Positions 1 through 12,400 of a DNA stretch of 32,888 nucleotides are shown one piece after another (the first letter of the stretch is position 1; every line of letters starts with the position of its first letter). Below the pieces are notes generated by a model, which searched no databases, had not been told where the DNA came from, and was given only the letters and a program-made list of their open reading frames with translations. The stretch covers positions 1 through 32,888 of the forward strand of contig JAOXYB010023513.1 in NCBI GenBank assembly GCA_028565635.1, given 5' to 3'. Position numbers and translations under genes: made by a program. This stretch comes from Phoronis ovalis (Eukaryota; Phoronida; Phoronidae).

Positions 1-233
1 TCCAAATTTTTGAATTTATTTATTGTAGCAATCCAAAAATAACTGGTAAAAAGTATACAATCCAAATCCAAAATTTGGTCCGCCTCACACCCCTACCAAA
101 AAATACCTTGAGTACCCTCCCCGGGTGACACTCAAGGTGGGAGTAAAGGATTTGTGAAGACACTTTGCAGACATAATTATGTCGTATTTTGTCTTGACTT
201 AGGAAAAATCTGACAACTGTTGACATTGGTTAC
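1..233 (-). other. TTC8 intron 1 (part)
   Basis: This stretch has no coding similarity I can see. It holds a 9-bp inverted repeat (105-113 with 130-138, ACCTTGAGT/ACTCAAGGT) around a C-rich 16-nt loop, possibly part of a dispersed repeat. Confidence 0.5.
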
Positions 234-335
234 CTGATCGTATGGATTCTTTTCTAGCAGCTGCGTGCACAAATTTACACATTGTTCAAATTTCCGACGT
301 CTGAAGAAGCTGTAAGCTAAAAATAAAGGGTCCAT
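234..335 (-). CDS. TTC8: TTC8/BBS8 homologue, first coding exon (partial gene)
   Basis: The exon encodes 34 residues beginning MDPLFLAYSFFRRRKFEQC and ending in LLEKNPYDQ. It closely follows the N-terminus of vertebrate TTC8 (BBS8), where an acidic-Pro-Leu start is followed by a FRRRKF motif, Asp/Asn-Leu-Cys-Thr-Gln and Glu-Lys-x-Pro-Tyr-Asp-Gln. TTC8 is a tetratricopeptide subunit of the BBSome, the coat complex that moves membrane proteins in and out of cilia. The start at 335 is the only ATG in this open frame; the frame continues upstream only through non-ATG codons. A good donor (CAG then GTAACC) follows at 233, in phase 0. The rest of the gene lies beyond the left edge: no further TTC8-like exon is seen in 1-233. 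The gene is divergent from DHTKD1. Confidence 0.85.
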
Positions 336-473
336 ACTAAACAAAGTCAAAGAATGATTGAGCACTTCCTTTTTTCTCCTTCCCAGCGAATGGTATTTCA
401 ATATGGCAGCCGAGTTATAGCCCTCTAGTGGCAGTCAGATAAAATTAATTTTGAATGTCAAGGTTATACAGGC
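336..473. promoter_or_regulatory. Divergent TTC8/DHTKD1 promoter region
   Basis: Only 138 bp separate the two start codons, so both 5'UTRs and the core promoter elements must be compressed here or overlap. Visible sites are AATATGGCAGCC at 400-411, which resembles the metazoan promoter element AANATGGCNGC (YY1 type), and a CTCF-like core at 420-431. No TATA box is obvious at a suitable distance. Transcription start sites cannot be placed from sequence. Confidence 0.6.
420..431 (-). promoter_or_regulatory. CTCF-like core motif
   Basis: The minus strand reads CCACTAGAGGGC. It matches every position of the core consensus CCASYAGRKGGC; the next two bases (TA) do not fit the flanking consensus. 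It sits in the narrow divergent promoter. Binding is inference; a 12-base match can occur by chance. Confidence 0.4.
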
Positions 474-3400
474 ATGAGTCGGTTTATTTTACGTGCAGGT
501 AATTTTTTACCTAAAAAGATTCCAAGGAATCATGTTGAAAGTTTATATTTTGCAAATTTATATCATTCCGATGTTGGAGTGTATGGATTTCGACCAAAAA
601 AGAGGAAAGAAAATGCTGACCGTGAGTATTAATTTACTAGAATCTGTTCATTAATTGGTGTTGTTATATTTGAGTCAGATTTGAGTTCGACGTTTATAAT
701 TATATCACAGGCCATAATAAAGCTGGAGAGAAAGTTGTTTTATACTTTTAAATGTATTTAATAAATATATGATTCTACATCAGTCAACTCATATACTTGA
801 CACTGTCACCTAGCCAATTATTATTAAGTAGTCCTGCAAGCATGACAGGCAGCCTACGGCTTGTCCGTAGGGTTATGACCGTTTCGTATCTCAGACCAGC
901 CGAAGTTCTACTAGCCTTCACGCATGCGCAATGGCATAATGTCCTACCATGGTTGAACAAACCTTCAAGAGTGTATTTTGGATTTTATGCTAATGTGCTG
1001 TTGAATCTTTGATTAAATTATCTGGACACGGCGGTATAATTAAGAAGCGGAGTAGTCAAGGAATAGGCAGAAGCAAAAATTTGGATGGAATTTATTAGGA
1101 AAGTAAGTGTTTTCAAACTTCGGCTGGTCTGAGATATGAAGTGCATGGTCATGACCCTACGGACAAGCCATAGGCTGTCCATAGTACAATGATAGTAGGG
1201 TCATGCTCGCAGGACTAAAATTTAAGATGCTGTGCAATTGATTGTACTTTGTCTGGGGGCCTCCAGGTTGAACCTTGAGGCTACATAGAAGACATGGTAC
1301 TTGTCTAGGCCATTGAGGGCTATACCAATCTAGCCCTAGCTTCATAACCCTACCATCGCTTGCCTGCGGCGAAACCGTAGGGTCATAGCCCACATAGTGT
1401 AAAAACCAGTAGAAGTTAGCCTCTTGCAAAAACACTCACCGCATGTCAAAAAATTCAATAAATTCAAAGCAAAATTATTGTCTTTGTCTATTATACTCAT
1501 TCTTGGGTTACCTATCACTTGAAGCTTGATTAATACTCCTCAAGGTGACTTTTAGCATACAAATCCATTATCACTTAGACCAACACGAAATTTCCATCTT
1601 GCATGGATTTGTATGCTAATGGTCACCTTGAGGAGTATTAATTATAATCAAGCTTCAAGTGATAGATAACCCAAGAACGAGTATCACAGACAAACAAGAT
1701 GACAATTTGCTTTGAATTTATTGAATTGTTTGACACATGGTGAGTGTTTTTGTAAGAGGCCAACTTCTACTGGTTTTAATACCATCTGGGCTATGACCCT
1801 ACGGCTTCGTCGCATGCAAGCATTAGTAGGGTCATTCACCAAGCTAGGACTATCCCCAATCAATCTTAGTGATGTGTAGATAAAAACAGTGGATGAGGTC
1901 TGTCACAATGCCCCGGGGCTCTGCGGGATACCAGATTGTACCATAGCACTATCAGATTTATCTCCACTACCACTCTGAGAACTTTCTCGTTAACCATGTT
2001 CTCATTATCCATCTCCATGTAGCTTGTCTCGAATACCATCATACATGTCTAATTTGTGTAGTCTCTTATGTGGAACGGTATCATGCAAATGCTTTATAGA
2101 AATGTATTATAATATGATATCAGTTATATATTTATTGGTGAAAAACAATGGCTTTACAATGCCAGCTATGGAGTGTCACTACAACTACAAACCAACTATT
2201 TACAAAGACTGTATATACTAATTTAAAATATGTTGAAGTTATTCATTTTCAGACGTATTACAGGCCCACTCTAGTGTACCATAGTTTTTCTAACAAATCT
2301 TACAATGTTCATCAAACCAGGCATTGTCTACAGAACAGAACTAAATTCATCTAAATTGTCCCCCAGAAGGTATCTGAGTTTACTAACGAACATAAACATT
2401 TCCTATAAATGGTGAGACTAACCAAATGCGTTTTTCATAGCTTTAAAAACTGCTACTCTGGGTAGTTGGAGACTGGGGCAAAGGAACATGAAATGCTCCT
2501 CTGGATCAGATTTGCATAATTTACATATTCCATCAGACTGGGATTTTTTTCCCATTGGGATGCCTTTGTGTGTATTTTTCTAGATGGAAGGCTTCAGCCC
2601 TAACTTTAAATTTAAATGAAGACCCAAAGAAATTTTCAATACCCACCAGGTATTTTTCTCCTCCCTAACTTCTATTTACTGATGCATAGGTAGAACTTAA
2701 AGGATGTTTTTGAGTCTTGCAGTTTCCCAATATTTTTTAAGAAAGGTCGCAGATACCTTAGCTGTGTTCTCCTGAATCTGAATCTCCTTGTAAAACAACT
2801 GGTGAGCCATTGAATGATAAACAAAACATAAATATATAAACCCCGTCAAATAATTATTTCCTGTGAAAAATTTGCTTTCAGTTGATCAGCAAACCATAAA
2901 GAACAGGATTGAAAATTCCAACTTGATGCGTTTTGTATCTGCTTATCGGACGCATGGACATCGACGAGCAGATATCAACCCTCTTGGATATAAACCACAG
3001 TATGTAGATCATGCAGAATTCTACTAAATTGTGGCAACTAAAAGTATTAGCATAATTACCGTAATTAGTTAACTCTGTCGTACTGTTGATGTCCTCTGTT
3101 GTCATCTTTTGTTAATTTTATCACTATTCGGTGCAGAGTTTAGCAAAACTGGAGTTGCATATATATTTCTGCTTTTGTTTGAGTTACGTACTATTTTGAG
3201 TCTTTAATGCTAATGATTATTTTGTTCATGTTTATTTTACTTTGCTCATACTGACAAATTTTAATGACATTTCTGTGTATTTTTATATGGTAAAAAATCT
3301 CATGTCTTAGAACTTTGCCTGCGGGTTTCTGTTGGATACTGATTACTGAGAATGAACATTAATTACCGGTATCCTTTCTGCACCTGACACCGTTACGTCC

Positions 3401-6400
3401 CCTTATGATCAAAAATGTTGGGATATGATGAAAATTTTGCCTGGTGTGACTTGTATCATATTTCGAATTGATCAAGTCCAGTCATGTCTGAAGTTGCATT
3501 ATTACACTTTTGTTATAAATCCTTTGTAATGATTTTCTTGTATATTAGTGAATTGGCTGAATTGGATCCGCAAGCTTATGGTTTGTCAAGTAATGAAACT
3601 TATAATTTGCAAGGTATTCTGCATGTTGATGACAAGACTGCTAATTTAGAAGAGGTGGTACAAATGCTTGAAAAATTATACTGTGGTTCCACATCAGTAG
3701 AATATGCACATCTTATGGTGAGTTGCTATGTTGCTGAGTCTACGCATGTTATATGTGACATTATGTGAATATTATTATAGATGCTTCTTTGGCACAAATG
3801 CCGATACTTCACATGAATTTTGGGTTTGCCACTTGGAAAATACACATGATAACAATGGTAACAAGATCAGACTGTTAAATATATTGTATAATGCATATTA
3901 TGTTATTAAGAGTTACATATACGGTTTGCAAAAAAGTGATTAATGATGTTTAGGAAAATACGTTTGAAGATAAAAGTACAAAAAAATACAACTCATCCTA
4001 TTAAATGTCAACCCTGTTATAAAAAATATGCTTAATATATATATAATATATTTATTTAATATATTAAGCACTTTTGGCATTACAATTTCTTTATTGTAAT
4101 AAATAGATGTGAAAGAGAAGCAGTTGTTATTTGCTTCTTATCCTTGCTCAATAGGTGACCAGTTATTGTCCTTCAACATTAATATTTAATATCATTTTCT
4201 CTCCAGGCACAAAATGAAAGAGAATGGTTTGCAAAGCGATACGAAGAATCAAGATACGGATCACTGACAGATGAAAAGAAAATAAATCTTGCTAAATTAA
4301 TGCTTAAATGTGAGGTTGGTATAACATAACTATTATGATTTTTAAAATATACCAATTTACAGTGGTTGGGCAATATATGGTAGTAACAAGTGTCATATTT
4401 CACATGATTTTTATATGTTTAAGCTTACTTTGAAAGGACATCAATACTGATTCCTTAGGGGCATTCACTGTTTATAGCCTACGTACTTGACTTGGATGTC
4501 CAGCTTGAGTGGGTCACCTTTCCAAATATAATTATATGCAAGATGATGGAGAATTCATGTAGTGATATTCAAAAATTTTGGTGCCAACTGTTGCTATTGT
4601 TTCTAACAGTTGGCATGTTTTTATATGAATGTGACTTTGTCCTAATTTGTGATGTTATAAACTTCAGGCATTTGATCATCTTTTGGCAAATAAATTTACT
4701 ACAGTTAAAAGATATGGTGCGGAAGGATGTGAAAGCATGATGGGATTATTTGAGGAGACATTTTGTAGTGCTGCTGAATGTGAGTAATTGTCAAATTATT
4801 CTACTGGCTTTCTTTAAACTTTAATTTAAACTTCTCTAGTGTTTATACACATTTACTTAATATGACCTCTCTTGTAATAAAAACTATTTTGCTGATTACT
4901 AACATTTTAGCAACATAAGAAAGACACTTCTGAAGAATTTTGTGCTATTGTTTAATGGTTTAATTGCAATTCAATTATTTATAAACTGGAACATAGTTCT
5001 TATGTTAATCATATTTGTTTGGAAGAATTCTTTTGGGTAACATTTACTTCTTTTAAAAATAACAATCATATAATTTGAAAACTGATTTTGTTGCAGCGGC
5101 ATCTAGAAAAATATTGCTGTTCACAAGCTTTATAGTTCTGTTTGTTGGAGTTTTAATTTTATTTTCAAATTCCTTGAAATGTTTCACTCAATTTGTATTG
5201 TTAAAGAACATTATATGTGTATTTGTCATTTATTATATATTCTTGAGCTTTCTCTTATAGTTGGCATACAGGATGTTGTGCTGTGTATGCCACACAGAGG
5301 CAGGTTAAATCTGTTGACTGCCATATTGAAGTTTCCACCTGTAGTTATGTTCCAAAAAATGAAAGGGAAAAGAGAATTCCCACCTGATGTCAAAGGGGAA
5401 GGGGACGTGCTGTCACATTTATGTAAGTGTACTGTTGTTTTTAATGGATTTGTACAAAACAGTAAAATGCCTATAGTGTTTTGAATTTAAAAAAAAAATA
5501 ATGTTCTTATGTAAAATATTCTGTTAAAACAAATGCATTCATGCATTTTTAAATAAGATACTGATTATGAATTTTAGAAAGTAAAAATAAGTTATAGAGG
5601 TTCTAACATAAAATAATTTTTTAAAACATAAATAGACTAAGCTTTTATATAGTTAGATATGTAACTTGGTATGATTGTGTAAAATGACTTGTTATAGCTA
5701 CCTCTGTTGACTTGGAATATGGAGGAAACAATCTTCATGTAACTATGATACCCAATCCATCACATTTAGAGGTAAGTTTATTCTGTGCTAATGCAGATTC
5801 CGATGTCTTGAACTAGTCTCTGAATTCTAGAATACTTCTAAAAATATTCCTTCATTCCTGTTGTATAAATAGTTCAAATGTAGTTGAATATGAAACAAAA
5901 CCTTAAGCAACAACATCTTTTTTTACTTAAGCCAAACTTTTTTTACTAACCTTGATATTATTTGTTTCTAGAACAAATTCTTTAGAGTTCTATTATGCTT
6001 TTTTTTCTTTTGATGTGTTTCTCAAAAACTGTTGTAGGCAAATGATCCTGTGGCTGTTGGAAAAGCCAGAAGCAAACATCAGTCATTAAAAGAGGGAGAC
6101 TACTCCATGGATCCAGAGGCAATAAATGGAGATAAAGTATTGTGTTTACAAGTGCACGGGGATGCATCTTTTGCAGCTCAGGTAACTAATTCTTAAAGAT
6201 AGAACCTCTTTTCAGTATTTTCTGACTGTACTGTAAGTACCAGTATCCAGCCAATTAAAACGTTTCTTTATAAATTGTCGTACCTACTCCAAAATTATGA
6301 TTACTTACATGGTTTCAGAATTATCTTATTCATATGCATGCAGAAAGTCAATGTGTGTACTTGTGTAACATTGAGATATCAGTTTTATTTAATATATGTA

Positions 6401-9400
6401 TTACTTATCAATTAGTTTTATGAAGAAGATTGGTGCTGTCTGGATCTATAACATTGACAGTGTATGTGTACCCCAATTGTAGTGCATTTACATAAGTACA
6501 TGATGCAGGTTTTGTTCTTTCTGTAATATTTTAGGGTGTAGTACCAGAAACCTTCGCTTTAGCAGATGCTCCACATTTTAGTGTGGGTGGAAGTGTACAT
6601 TTTATAGTGAACAATCAGTTAGGTTTTACAACAGAAGCGGAAAGAGGGAGGTCATCGTTATACTCCAGCTGTGTCGGAAAAATGAATGCCTGTCCGGTCA
6701 TACACGTAAACGCAGATTTCCCTGAGGTACACATTTATATCTTCCTTTCTGCTAAATGTTTTATTTGTAAATAAAAAACATTTTTAGAAAAATGCCTAGT
6801 TTTACTGACATTTCAAAGTAGCATTGGTCACATAAAGAGTCATTTGTAGTAGGTATACTAAACTATGGAAATTCAAATTGCATAATTTTTTTTAAATGAT
6901 TTGTTTATACTTTCTATTACTTCTTCAGGATGTTGTAAAAGCAGCAAGATTAGCCATGGAATTTCGACAGAAATTTAGAAAAGATGTCATCATTGATCTC
7001 ATATGTTTTCGTCGATGGGGGCATAATGAACTAGATGACCCATCATTTACACAGCCACTTATGTATGACATTATAAAAAGCAGAAGAAGCATACCTGACT
7101 TGTATGCAGACAGAGTTCTGGTAAGCTTGTTAATGTTATACAGGCATGTAGTAGTTCTGTCTGTCAGTCCACTACAATTGCATTTATTTGAGAACAAAAA
7201 GTATGTCATAACAGAGGGCTATAGGTTTTTTTCGTGAGCAGCGAGCATTGGGGTATGTTAAGTTCGAGCAGCGAGCATTGGGGTATGTTAAGTTCGAGCA
7301 GCGAGCATTGGGGTATGTTAAGTTCGAGCAGCGAGCATTGTCTTGGTCTGTTAAGTACGAGCAGCGACTTCATGTTCGGTTCAGTGTTTATACAGCTCAA
7401 GTGTAAGTTTGACCTGGATCACTTCCAATATGGCCGACTGGTGGCCTTGTTTGTTTCGAAGACCTTATGGTACGTCTATAACCACAAAGACGAAGCATTG
7501 TTTAGACAAGTAGGCCATAGGTTGACGGGTGTTATAGGGTAATTTTTACTATTTCATGTCCTTGCAAAGAGGTCAGCAGAACATTTTTCGCAGTCAAAAC
7601 TGTTTTTGCCCAGGTGTTTTTAAGAAGGCCATATGTGGGCGAGTGTTAGGCTAGGTGGTATTTTAAAATTACTTTAAAAGTGGGTCAACTGTCAATTTGA
7701 AAATTCGACATATTTTCGCAGCTGCGAAGCTATTGTGCCCACATCTCAAAAACTCTGGTATGTAGGGAGATTATTTTAAAACAGAATGTAAATGCAGGTA
7801 AAAATACAGGTCACTATTGATTTTGACCTGGATCATTTTGCAATATGGCCAACAGTCGGCCATACTGCAAAGAAAGATGTGTTGCCTGGGCGATTTAAAA
7901 GTGAATTGATGAAGGTCAGTAGCAGATGTTATAGGCAAGATGGTATGTTAGAATAGCCTTGAAAAGTGGGTCATACAACCAACCGAAACTTCTCAGTCAA
8001 GCTATGTTTGTTCTTTGTATCTTGAAAGCTTTTCTTGTGGTAACAGCTTACAGTTTTTATCTGATCAGTCTCATATTCAGTACAGGGTAAATACGGATCA
8101 AAGTATGGGTCAGTTGTATTATAACCTGGATCACTTCCAATATGGCCGACTGGCATTCATGTTCGTTCCTAAAGTGAAATGTCTATAGCTGGAAAGACAA
8201 TGGACATCTGTTTGCCAAAGTAGACTTCTAGTTGGAATTTGCCTAATTATATTAGACAGTTTAGAACAATTACCAAACTGGATTCATCATTATCCTGCAC
8301 TGTCTGCTCAAACCAATTGAACATTTAATAATGGATTGTTATTTCTGTATTCATATTAAGGAAATTACTGTTTAAGTGAAAACGAACTCTTCTAAACAGG
8401 CTTGTTTCTCAGGAATTTAGTGATTTCAAAAAAATCAACATGTGAATAAAATTCAATTTTATTTCAGGCAGTTGACTCGGTGTGTAACCCAGAAGTTTTA
8501 GAAAATGATGTTAAAGCATGGAATGCATACTTGCAGGAACAACTAAAACTTGAGGATTCTTATGTGCCCAAAGTAAGTTGTTGTACTGAACATGTACTGA
8601 CTAAACTTTGCAATATCGGTAAGCTTGATAGATCTGTGTTAAATAATTTCTGACCATGTCAAAAGAAAAATTGAAATTGATTAAGAGGCATTTTTTTTAC
8701 CAATTTTTATATGCAGAAATTAAAATACTTTGTCATGATCTGTTTTGCTGTGAAATGGTGGTTATATTTTACAATTAAGGAGTAGAGGGAAGTTTGGAGA
8801 TCTGCTCTGGTAAAACGGAAAAGTAGCTGATTAGGTACAATTTTAAGTCTTATTTTAACCCTGCAGTAAAGTGTAAAAATCTAATTCTAGATCTGCTTGA
8901 GCACTTCTGTTTTCTCATCCTAGGGCAAGGTAAATGTAATCATTTGAATTCTAAAGGGAAATGCACTACATCTTAATAATAATTAATAGAATTATATTAT
9001 ATTTTGCAGGCCAACCATTTAGAAAACCAGTGGTTAGGATATGTTCAAGCACCTTCAGCTGTTACAACATGGGATACTGGAGTGGATACTGATACACTGA
9101 AGTTTATTGGTGCTAAATCTGTTTCCTGTCCGGAAGATCTTGTAAGTTACATGCACCAGTGTTTGTTGTAATTACAGGTGGGAGGATATATGATATTTTG
9201 GTTCTCTGAATATCTATAGGTATGTTTTACAAGAAAATATTTGGGACTTTTACATTTGAAATTGCATCCTTGAAACAGAGATTAAATACTTTGTGTTGGA
9301 GAACATACTTGTAATTATTAATAACTAACAATTTTCTTTAAATGGTAGAGATAAGGCTTCAAATATGATAGATGTACCTTAACATCTGTAACTGATTTTG

Positions 9401-12400
9401 TACTACCTCTGCTTATAGAACGTCCACCCCACTTTAGATAAGAATCACTGTAAAAAGAGAGTGAAGCATTTAACAGAAGGCACCGGCATTGATTGGGCCA
9501 CTGCAGAGGCAATGGCTATTGGATCCTTACTCTACCAAGGTGAGAAAATACAATTTTCATAATAGTTAGCTTTTACATTACGCCACACTAAAAATAAAAG
9601 TTGTTTAATGAGTGAAAGCCCTCAAAAATTGAGTCGGTAGGGCGATATTTATTTTTAAAAAGTGTTTAACAGGCAAAAGCCTTTAAAACTGAGTCGGTCG
9701 GGCTTTTTTTTAGTGTTAAAAGAAAAAAAATAAAATGGTTTAAATCAGACAACACTGTGAAAAATTGTGCTAGTTGGGTTTTTGTCTTTTCTGATTTTTT
9801 CACACTAAAATAAATTTTAAAATGCTGAAATTTGAAGCAGTTGAGCCCGCTAAACAGGGTTTACTTTTGGTCTCACTTTAAGGTAATTTTTGTAGCAGAG
9901 TCTACACTTTTAAAAGAATTATCTCAACAATGCCAAAACCATGTTGCTGTCATCTATTTAATTGTTTACCTTAAATTTGTATTCCTTGGTTGAATGTTTC
10001 TACATACGTTGATTGGAAGCCACACCAAGTATTGAAGATGTTTGCCATACTGCATAAATGGACATGTTCACATGGATTACCAAGTGAACATATAGCTCTT
10101 GTTATACTAGAACAATGGTCAATAGAGCATTTGGAAATTTCATGTTTGTTGAAAGTTGTTTCTTGTGCTCTTTCTCAGGGTCTGTAGGTTAGTATCAGTG
10201 TGCATCACTAGAGTTCCAGTAGTGTTCTTTAATATTTTTAATTGTGTTATTCTAACAATGAACAGTGATTTCAAAATATTACAGGTTATAGTGTACGAAT
10301 CAGTGGCCAAGATGTTGGACGAGGAACGTTTAGTCACAGACACGCCATGTTAGTTGATCAGAAGACTGACGAAATATATGTCCCATTAAATAATATGCAT
10401 CCTGAACAAACTAATTTTCTGGAGGTGAGTAATTCAGTGTGCATAATTATGTTAAATAATTTCTTTTTATTGATTTCCCTATTGTGTGCATTAATGATAT
10501 GGTTTTTTAGACTTCTGTCTTGTAAATTGTGAGCCGAAGTTTAATTACAAAGTGCAACTTTCAGAACATTTCTTCCCTCCAGATTACTCTAGCTACGCAG
10601 TCTTTTGTGCCTTTGGTAGGATGATGCACGTTGTATTGCTACATGTATAGTAAAGGCTTTACAATTAAATTTCATAAACTCTACATTCACACACATTTTT
10701 GCAACATTTCCAAAGCTTGATACCTGCTGTCAAATTTATTATTATTTTTGCTTTATGTAGAGAATTTGTACTTAATCTGTATTTTCTTTCAGGTAGCTAA
10801 CAGCATATTATCGGAGGAGGCAGCATTGGGATTTGAGTATGGAATGAGTATAGATAATCCTAGAAATTTAGTGCTGTGGGAAGCACAGTTTGGTGACTTT
10901 TTCAATGGGGCACAGATAATGATTGACACATACATTACAGCAGGCGAAAGTATGTAATATTTTTCATATGAAGTGTCTTAATTTTGTCAAAATAAACTGG
11001 TAGGAGCATACATATTTTGAGATATATCGTATTGTGGAAAAACCTTGTTACCAATTATAAAAACTTTGAAAACGTATGGTGTGAAATGATGGATTAGTGT
11101 GCAAAAAACAAGTTATCTTTTCTCTATGGTATGCCGTTTTGTGTTTATAGCTAAATGGTTATTGCAAAACAGCTTAGTAATGTTACTACCCACTGGTATG
11201 GATGGTGCTGGCCCAGAACATTCACATTGTCGAATAGAAAGATTTTTGCAGGTAATTTAGAAAGAACACAGTTGCCATACTGTGCATGTCATTTCATCCA
11301 TTTTCATATGAACTTTCAAATGTAGTTTGTTCCACTTCTAATCAGTAATTGACATTATAGGAATCCAAAACTATATCAAAAGGTACAGGACCTAATAAAT
11401 ATTTTGTAAAATAGTTCTTGGTACCTTTTTAATTAATATTTAATATCTACTGTTGGGAGCAGACTTTAGCCTCACAAATTACTGTCAGGTTGCTATAGTA
11501 TTGTTGAAGTTTGGTGTACAAATCCTGATCTAGTTATTGAAATAACGTTCTCCCTTTGTTTGATGATGTGTAAATGCATTTCTTAAAGCAAACTGATAGT
11601 AAAGAAGATAGTGTTGATGGTGATGATGTTAATATTCATGTAGTACATCCAACCACACCTGCACAATACTTCCATTTGCTCAGAAGACAGGTAAGATTAA
11701 CTGAAGAGGTTTAGCAAAAATTTTATTGTTTTGAAATAGTACCAAAAGATTGGGGTATCACTCGTTGGTGATTTCCATATTCGCATATGATGATCGCACT
11801 GAATGTAAGCGGCATTCCTATTCGATATTTATGCACATCATAAAAAATGATACATTCGAAAATTATGAACTTTTGAATCCTGCAAGGATTTATATCACTC
11901 ATGCTGATAAAAAATGTTTTAACCATTTTCCTATAAAAACAGTAAAAAAAGATGTGAATTTTAAGGTGACACGGGCGAGTGGGACATACTATATATAGAG
12001 TACGTGCTTGATTATTTAATTAGACCCCTGCCGCTGCAATCACTTGTAGGGGCCCAGTATGAGTTTGCTAATTAATTATTTCACAAACTAACATCCATCG
12101 TTTTTTATAGGTAGAGTTAGTGAAACTATGTGATTTTGAACTGGAATTCACAAACTAACATCCATACATTTTGGGGGGTAGGGACGTGGCAAAAGCTATA
12201 CAAGCACTGTTTAAATAGAATTGGTTTGGTAAATTTTCTCTAATGCTTGTGTTAAAAGCCAAGAATTTTACTAATCTATGTTAGCCACATTCTCATAATT
12301 TTGTATAATTATTTATAGATGTTAAGAAATTTTCGCAAGCCTCTTGTAGTAGGGTCACCAAAAGTCCTTATTCGTCTTCCTGCTGCACAATCAAGTCTCG

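Noticed and set aside
336-401. N-terminal extension of TTC8 upstream of 335
   Set aside because: The frame is open to 401 but has no ATG upstream of 335; the start there would be TTG, and the family starts right at the Met-acidic-Pro.
7234-7370. CRISPR-like array
   Set aside because: Units abut with no spacers, and this is a eukaryotic intron.
7234-7542. Repetitive SEHWGML-type protein from the tandem array
   Set aside because: The array is intronic. A 30-bp unit is a multiple of three and stays open by length alone.
9602-9703. Functional structured RNA from the GAGTCGGT-containing duplication
   Set aside because: The hairpins are weak and the resemblance to known RNA scaffolds is limited to a short word.
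11750-11998. Overlapping open frames on both strands in DHTKD1 intron 17
   Set aside because: Both are short, without recognisable motifs, and flanked by firmly placed exons.
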